From Streptomyces katrae (lineage in GTDB: Bacteria; Actinomycetota; Actinomycetes; Streptomycetales; Streptomycetaceae), in NCBI RefSeq assembly GCF_002028425.1, contig NZ_CP020042.1, positions 5,741,560 to 5,805,559 of the forward strand: 64,000 nucleotides of DNA, written 5' to 3'. Both the position numbers and the translations under genes were made by a program. Of the stretch, positions 59,687-64,000 are shown piece after piece (the first letter of the stretch is position 1; each line of letters opens with the position of its first letter). The notes beneath the pieces are model-generated. The model searched no databases, was not told where the DNA came from, and was given only the letters and a program-made list of their open reading frames with translations.

Positions 59687-62019
59687 GCGCCGTGTGGCGG
59701 GCTTCCCGCGCGGCGGTGAAGCGCCGCAGACTCCAGACCTTCGTGCTCGGCGTCGTCGTCATGGTCTCCAGTGCCATGGCCGTCGCGACCCTGGCCCTGC
59801 TGGCGGCCGTGTCGGGCCCCTTCGACACGGCCTACGACGCCGCGAACGGTGCGCACGTCGTCGCCGAGTTCGACAGCTCGAAGGCGACCGCGGCCCAGAT
59901 CGCCCAGGCCGCGAACGCCCGCGGCGTCGAGGCCGTCGCAGGCCCGTATCCCGCAGCCGTCCTCCACTCGCCCTCACAGACCGGCGATCACCCGATCGGG
60001 CTGGCCGGTTCCTTCACCGTCGTAGGCCGGGACCGGCCGGACACCGCGGTCGACACCCTCAAGCTCAGCGCCGGCCGCTGGGCGACCGGTCCGGGAGAGA
60101 TCGTCCTGAACGAGCCGTCGTTCATCGGTCCGGACCAGATCAAGTCCGAGCACGAGGTCGTCACCCCGGACGGCGTGCGTCTCGAGGTCGTCGGTTACGC
60201 GAACTCGGCCGGCCAGTCGGCGGGCGGCTGGGTCACCCCGGACCAGGCCCGGGCCCTGCAATCAGGCTCGCCCTCGCTCCAGATGATGTACCGCTTCGAT
60301 GACGCCGGTTCCGACTCGGCGCTGAAGGCCGGCATGGCTGCTGCCACGAAGGGCCTGCCGTCCGACGCCCTGACGGGGACCGGGTCGTACCTGACCATCA
60401 AGGCGAACCTCGCCAAGGGCCCGAACACCTACGTGCCGTTCCTGACGGTCTTCGGCATCCTCGGCCTGACCGTCTCGGTCCTGATCGTGGGCAACGTCGT
60501 CAGCGGCGCGGTCGTCTCGGGCTTCCGGCACATCGGAGTCCTCAAGGCCCTGGGGTTCACCCCCCACCAGGTGACGGCGGTCTACCTCGTCATGGTCACG
60601 TTCCCGGCGACGATCGGCTGCGCGCTCGGCTCGGTGATCGGCGGCTTCGTGGGCAAGAAGCTGGTGAACCAGGCCTTCTGGGGCCTCTTCGGCAGCGACC
60701 TCGTCATGGGCAAGGCCACCGTCCCGACGTGGGTCCATCCGGTGGTGCTGATCGGGGTGCCCGCTCTCGTGGCGCTGTCCGCCCTCGTTCCGGCGATGCG
60801 CGCCCGTCGCCTCCCCGCCGCCGTGGCCATCAGCGCGGGCGGCGTCCAGCAGACCGGACACGGTCTGGCGGTCCAGCGGGGGCTCGGCGGATCGAGCCTG
60901 CCGCGCCCGGTGAGCCTGGGCCTGGGCTGGCCGTTCGCCCGGCCGGGCCGCACGGTCCTGACGCTGTCGACGGTCGTGCTCGGCGTCATGACGGTGACGA
61001 TGGCTCTCGGTATTTCGGCCTCGGTCGTCAAGTTCGGGCAGATGCAGCAGCAGACCGACAAGATCCAGGTGCGCGTCGACGTCAATGACCCCAAGTGGGG
61101 GACTCCCGGCCCGACGCACTCCGACGACCGGCTCTTCGCGCTGCTGCGCTCGCTGCCCGCCTCCGAGCACGTGTCCGCGCAGGCCCCGCTGCAGACCCGC
61201 ATGGCGGGCTGGTCGGGAACCCTCCGTGTGGGCGTCGAGCGCGGTGACACCAAGGAGCTGCATCCGGACCTCGCCCGGGGACGCTGGATCGAGGGGCCGA
61301 ACGAGGTGGTGGTCTCGTCGGAGTTCTGGCACGAGCACAAGGTGTCCCTCGGCGACACGATCACGCTGGACACCAGCGACGGACCCCAGCCGCAGAAGAT
61401 CGTCGGCGAGAGCGTCGGGGGATGGGACGTGACGACCCTCGACTGGAACCGGTTCGTCCCGCTCAGCCCGGCCCAGCGCGCCCAGGGCTTCTCCGTCCAG
61501 CTCGCGAAGGGCAGCGACCCGCAGGCCTACGCCGAGGCGGTCGCGCGTACGGACCCGGGGCTGAACGCGGTGGTGAACGGCGCCTCCGACACACTGGAGA
61601 AGGTCATCATCAGCGTGGTGTCGACCCTCACCGTGATGCTGATCGTCGTTTCGAGCCTGGGCGTGTTCAACACGGTGGTCCTCAACACCCGTGAGCGCCG
61701 CAAGGACCTGGGGATGCTCAAGTCGATCGGAATGACGCCCCGCCAGGTGATGGCCATGGTGGTGACGTCCATGGCGGTGCTCGGGGCGGCCGGCGGGATC
61801 GTCGGCGTCCCGCTCGGGATGCTCGCGCACCGGATCGTCATCCCGATGACCGGACACGGCACCGGGCTCGACCTGCCGGATTCGCTGGTGCAGGTGTGGA
61901 ACTGGCCGACGGTGGCGTTGCTCGCCCTCTCGGGTTCCGTGATCGCCGCGCTGGGTGCCTGCCTCCCGGCCCGTGGTGCGGCGAAGGCCCCTGTCGCGGA
62001 GGTGCTGCGGACGGAGTAG
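59683..62019 (+). CDS. FtsX-like ABC permease (two FtsX domains)
   Basis: A 778-residue membrane protein coupled to the ATPase gene. An N-terminal helix (about 20-42) leads to an extracytoplasmic domain (about 50-245) and a first FtsX domain (about 250-390, SGFRHIGVLKALGFTPHQV). A second helix and exterior domain (about 420-630) and a second FtsX domain (about 640-775, NTRERRKDLGMLKSIGMTPRQVM) follow. This matches large actinobacterial FtsX exporters. Domain sizes differ from the first module's permease, so the pair is unlikely to be a recent duplicate. The substrate is unknown. Confidence 0.93.
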   Translation: MSAVWRASRAAVKRRRLQTFVLGVVVMVSSAMAVATLALLAAVSGPFDTAYDAANGAHVVAEFDSSKATAAQIAQAANARGVEAVAGPYPAAVLHSPSQTGDHPIGLAGSFTVVGRDRPDTAVDTLKLSAGRWATGPGEIVLNEPSFIGPDQIKSEHEVVTPDGVRLEVVGYANSAGQSAGGWVTPDQARALQSGSPSLQMMYRFDDAGSDSALKAGMAAATKGLPSDALTGTGSYLTIKANLAKGPNTYVPFLTVFGILGLTVSVLIVGNVVSGAVVSGFRHIGVLKALGFTPHQVTAVYLVMVTFPATIGCALGSVIGGFVGKKLVNQAFWGLFGSDLVMGKATVPTWVHPVVLIGVPALVALSALVPAMRARRLPAAVAISAGGVQQTGHGLAVQRGLGGSSLPRPVSLGLGWPFARPGRTVLTLSTVVLGVMTVTMALGISASVVKFGQMQQQTDKIQVRVDVNDPKWGTPGPTHSDDRLFALLRSLPASEHVSAQAPLQTRMAGWSGTLRVGVERGDTKELHPDLARGRWIEGPNEVVVSSEFWHEHKVSLGDTITLDTSDGPQPQKIVGESVGGWDVTTLDWNRFVPLSPAQRAQGFSVQLAKGSDPQAYAEAVARTDPGLNAVVNGASDTLEKVIISVVSTLTVMLIVVSSLGVFNTVVLNTRERRKDLGMLKSIGMTPRQVMAMVVTSMAVLGAAGGIVGVPLGMLAHRIVIPMTGHGTGLDLPDSLVQVWNWPTVALLALSGSVIAALGACLPARGAAKAPVAEVLRTE

Positions 62020-62115
62020 CGGACAACCACGCCTGAACCGCGGCTCCTGCGGACGGACTTCCGTAACTCACGACGACCTGCCCGCGCGAGGGAGCCGGGC
62101 CCGAGGGGCCCGTCC

Positions 62116-62121
62116 TACGCT
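62116..62121 (+). promoter_or_regulatory. -10 box TACGCT of a leaderless gene
   Basis: TACGCT lies 7 nt before GTG 62129, with no convincing Shine-Dalgarno sequence. Confidence 0.45.
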
Positions 62122-62128
62122 TCGTGAG

Positions 62129-63442
62129 GTGACGACCGCAGCCGCGCCCGTTCCCGCCCCCACCCACCACGCCCTGCTGGTGCTCCTCCTCCAGCTGGCG
62201 CTCCTGCTGCTCCTCGCCGTCTGCCTCGGGCAGCTGGCCGCGCGCTTCAGGCTGCCCGCGATCGTCGGAGAGCTCTGCGCGGGGGTCCTCGTCGGCCCCT
62301 CGGTCCTCGGCCATCTGCTGCCCGGCTTCGCCGCCTGGCTGCTGCCGCAGCAGCCCGAGCAGATGCACCTCCTCGACGCGGTCGGGCAGCTCGGCGTCCT
62401 GCTCCTCGTCGGGATCACCGGGATGGAACTCCAGTCCGACCTCGTCCGGCGGCGCGGCGCCACCGCGGTACGGGTGAGCGCCGCCGGTCTCATCCTGCCC
62501 CTGGTGCTCGGCGTCGCCACGGGCTACCTGCTGCCCCGCTCACTGCTGCCCGCCGGCACCGACCCGACGGTGTTCGCCCTGTTCCTCGGCGTGGCCCTGT
62601 GCGTCAGCGCGATCCCGGTGATCGCCAAGACCCTGCTGGACATGGACCTCCTGCACCGCGAGGTCGGCCAGCTGACCCTGGCCTCCGGGGTGATCGACGA
62701 CGTCGTCGGCTGGTTCCTGCTCTCCGTCGTCTCGGCGATGGCCACGGCCGGCCTGACCGCCGGCCGGCTCGCCGCCTCCCTGCTCTACCCCGTGGGCGTC
62801 GTGCTGTTCGCCCTGCTGGTGGGCCGGCCCGCCGTCAGGCTCGCGCTGGGCGCGGCCGGCCGCTCGCCCGAGCCCGGGCCGACCGTCGCCGTGGCGGCGC
62901 TGGCCGTACTGCTCGGCTCCGCGGGTGCGCACGCCCTGGGTCTGGAGCCGGTCTTCGGGGCCTTCGTCGCCGGCGTACTGATCAGCACCAGCGGCAGACC
63001 GGACCGGGAGAAACTGGCCCCGCTGCGCACCACGGTGCTGGCCTTCCTCGCGCCGCTCTACTTCGCCACGGCCGGGCTCCGGACGGACCTGACGGCGCTG
63101 GCCAGGCCGGCGGTCCTGGCCGCGGCCTGCGCGGTCCTCGCCGTGGCCGTCGTCGGCAAGTTCGCGGGGGCCTACGCCGGGGCGAAGCTGAGCCGGCTCA
63201 GCGGCTGGGAGGCCTTCGCCCTCGGCGCCGGCATGAACTCCCGCGGGGTGATCGAGGTGATCGTGGCGATGACAGGCCTGCGGCTCGGCATCCTCGGACC
63301 CGAGGCGTACACCGTCGTCATCCTCGTCGCGATCGTGACCTCCCTCATGGCCCCGCCCCTCCTGCGCCTGGCCATGGCCCGCGTCGAGGAGGGACCGGAC
63401 CCGCAACCCCACCCGGCCCCGGTTGCCGCGGCCGGCGTCTGA
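62129..63442 (+). CDS. Cation/proton antiporter (CPA2, KefB-like membrane domain)
   Basis: A 437-residue membrane protein of the CPA2 Na+/H+ exchanger domain, with about 12-13 hydrophobic helices. Markers are FRLPAIVGELCAGVLVGPSVLGHLLPG near residue 35 (in part), VGITGMELQSDL, SAIPVIAKTLLDMDLLHREVGQLTLASGVIDDVVGWFLL (in part) and the FGAFVAGVLIS motif; GAGMNSRGVIEVIVAMTG lies near the end. No TrkA-N/C domain is attached, so it is a bare transporter. GTG 62129 has TACGCT 7 nt upstream. It converges with the winged-helix regulator gene. The ion (Na+ or K+) is not known. Confidence 0.93.
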   Translation: MTTAAAPVPAPTHHALLVLLLQLALLLLLAVCLGQLAARFRLPAIVGELCAGVLVGPSVLGHLLPGFAAWLLPQQPEQMHLLDAVGQLGVLLLVGITGMELQSDLVRRRGATAVRVSAAGLILPLVLGVATGYLLPRSLLPAGTDPTVFALFLGVALCVSAIPVIAKTLLDMDLLHREVGQLTLASGVIDDVVGWFLLSVVSAMATAGLTAGRLAASLLYPVGVVLFALLVGRPAVRLALGAAGRSPEPGPTVAVAALAVLLGSAGAHALGLEPVFGAFVAGVLISTSGRPDREKLAPLRTTVLAFLAPLYFATAGLRTDLTALARPAVLAAACAVLAVAVVGKFAGAYAGAKLSRLSGWEAFALGAGMNSRGVIEVIVAMTGLRLGILGPEAYTVVILVAIVTSLMAPPLLRLAMARVEEGPDPQPHPAPVAAAGV

Positions 63443-63453
63443 CCCGCCCCGGA

Positions 63454-63786
63454 TCAGCCCAGCGGGCCCGCGATGGCCGCCAGGGCGGCGAGGTGCCGGC
63501 GGTAGCCGGCCAGGCCGTCCTCAGTCAGCCGCAGCCAGGTCCGCGGCCTGCGCCCGACCCGACCCTTCTCGACGGCCACCCAGCCCTCCTCCTCCAGCCG
63601 CGTCACCTGCTTGGACAGCGCGGAGTCGGTGATCTCCACGAGGTCCCGCACGGAGGCGAACTCGGCCTTCTCCACGGGCGCGAGCGCCGCCACGATCGAC
63701 AGCCGCACCGCCGAGGAGAGCAGCGGTGCGAGGGCGTGGCGGGGATGCGGGGAGCGCCCCGGATCCGCCGGGGTCTGCGTGCTCAT
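63454..63786 (-). CDS. Winged-helix transcriptional regulator (MarR/ArsR-like)
   Basis: A 110-residue DNA-binding protein. The winged helix (about residues 20-95) has SSAVRLSIVAALAPVEKAEFASVRDLVEITDSALSKQVTRLEEEGWVAVEK (cited in part), with the recognition helix at DSALSKQVTRLEEEG and the wing GRRPRTWLRLT. It matches small winged-helix regulators that partner with membrane proteins. ATG 63786 overlaps the stop of the membrane-protein gene (ATGA), so the two are coupled. It likely controls its own operon; the effector is unknown. It converges with the antiporter gene. Confidence 0.9.
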   Translation of the reverse strand: MSTQTPADPGRSPHPRHALAPLLSSAVRLSIVAALAPVEKAEFASVRDLVEITDSALSKQVTRLEEEGWVAVEKGRVGRRPRTWLRLTEDGLAGYRRHLAALAAIAGPLG

Positions 63787-64000
63787 GCCGCCCGGGTCCC
63801 CTGCCGGGCCGCCACGGCGGGCGGCAGCGCGCACACGAGCGCGGCGGCGGCCGCGAAGCCGGCACTGTCCGGGAAGACGGCGAGGCCGGCCGCGAGCGCC
63901 GCCGCGTAGCAGGCCGCCCACGCACCGACCGCCGTCAGGTGCCGGCGGGCGTACCCCCGCGGAACCACCGGCTGCCGCATCGCGAACACCGACAGCCCCG
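63783..64000 (-). CDS. Small membrane protein, N-terminus outside the window
   Basis: The C-terminal end (at least 72 residues) of a membrane protein. Two hydrophobic runs are seen, VGAWAACYAAALAAGLAVFP and GFAAAAALVCALPPAVAA (each in part). The frame is open through base 64000, although a GTG at 63989 could also start a short protein. The stop overlaps the ATG of the regulator gene (ATGA), so both are probably one operon. It resembles partner membrane proteins of winged-helix regulators, but the family cannot be told from this piece. Confidence 0.7.
   Translation of the reverse strand, partial: GLSVFAMRQPVVPRGYARRHLTAVGAWAACYAAALAAGLAVFPDSAGFAAAAALVCALPPAVAARQGTRAA

Overview
The window is a piece of a Streptomyces (or very close actinobacterial) chromosome. 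Signs are the very high G+C, strong third-position G/C bias, GTG/TTG starts, many leaderless starts with a TANNNT box 6-10 nt upstream, and the order nrdJ - rnhB - recQ - whiH-hrdB - parE - parC - ptsH - tdk. From memory, this order matches the nrdJ-hrdB-ptsH region of S. coelicolor (around SCO5805-SCO5845); no alignment was run. No tRNA, rRNA, insertion sequence, prophage or CRISPR array was seen.

Layout. 1-9.5 kb: end of the B12-dependent ribonucleotide reductase, small enzymes (arylamine N-acetyltransferase, DUF4937-like protein, histidine phosphatase, ADP-ribosylglycohydrolase-like protein), a TetR/MFS efflux pair with two operator copies, and RNase HII. 9.6-19.5 kb: a hypothetical protein, RecQ with a phosphoribosyltransferase-like tail, a DUF4192 protein, a glycogen-debranching-like protein, an NrtR-type NUDIX regulator and a one-chain ABC transporter. 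19.6-26.5 kb: the sporulation regulator WhiH, the principal sigma factor HrdB, a secreted trypsin-like protease, a small Cys-pair protein and topoisomerase IV subunit B.

26.5-37.2 kb: a DUF485/sodium-solute symporter pair facing a CitA/CitB-type two-component system. Then comes a DesK/NarL-type two-component system followed by a LolD/FtsX-type ABC transporter; three copies of one palindrome (CTCTGnC-N4-GnCAGAG) tie this kinase operon to the transporter operon. 37.3-45.7 kb: two divergent citrate synthase paralogues, one fused to a DNA-binding domain, sharing an inverted repeat; a CobW-type GTPase; an Mrr-nuclease/TerD fusion; and topoisomerase IV subunit A.

45.9-51.3 kb: a pair of M16 peptidases (one catalytic, one not), an M23 peptidase behind a cyclic-di-AMP (ydaO) riboswitch, a GntR regulator and HPr. 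51.4-64 kb: a GNAT/acyl-CoA-synthetase-like protein (Pat-like) broken by a one-base slip in a GC-rich repeat, a DUF5998 protein, a phosphodiesterase-like protein, thymidine kinase, a second two-component/FtsX transporter module, a cation/proton antiporter, a winged-helix regulator and a truncated membrane protein.

Most genes are conserved chromosomal-core genes. The points most worth following are the shared operator of the 31-34 kb kinase/transporter module, the citrate-synthase-linked repressor-like protein, the Mrr-TerD fusion, the Pat frameshift, and the kinase with an exported C-terminal tail.
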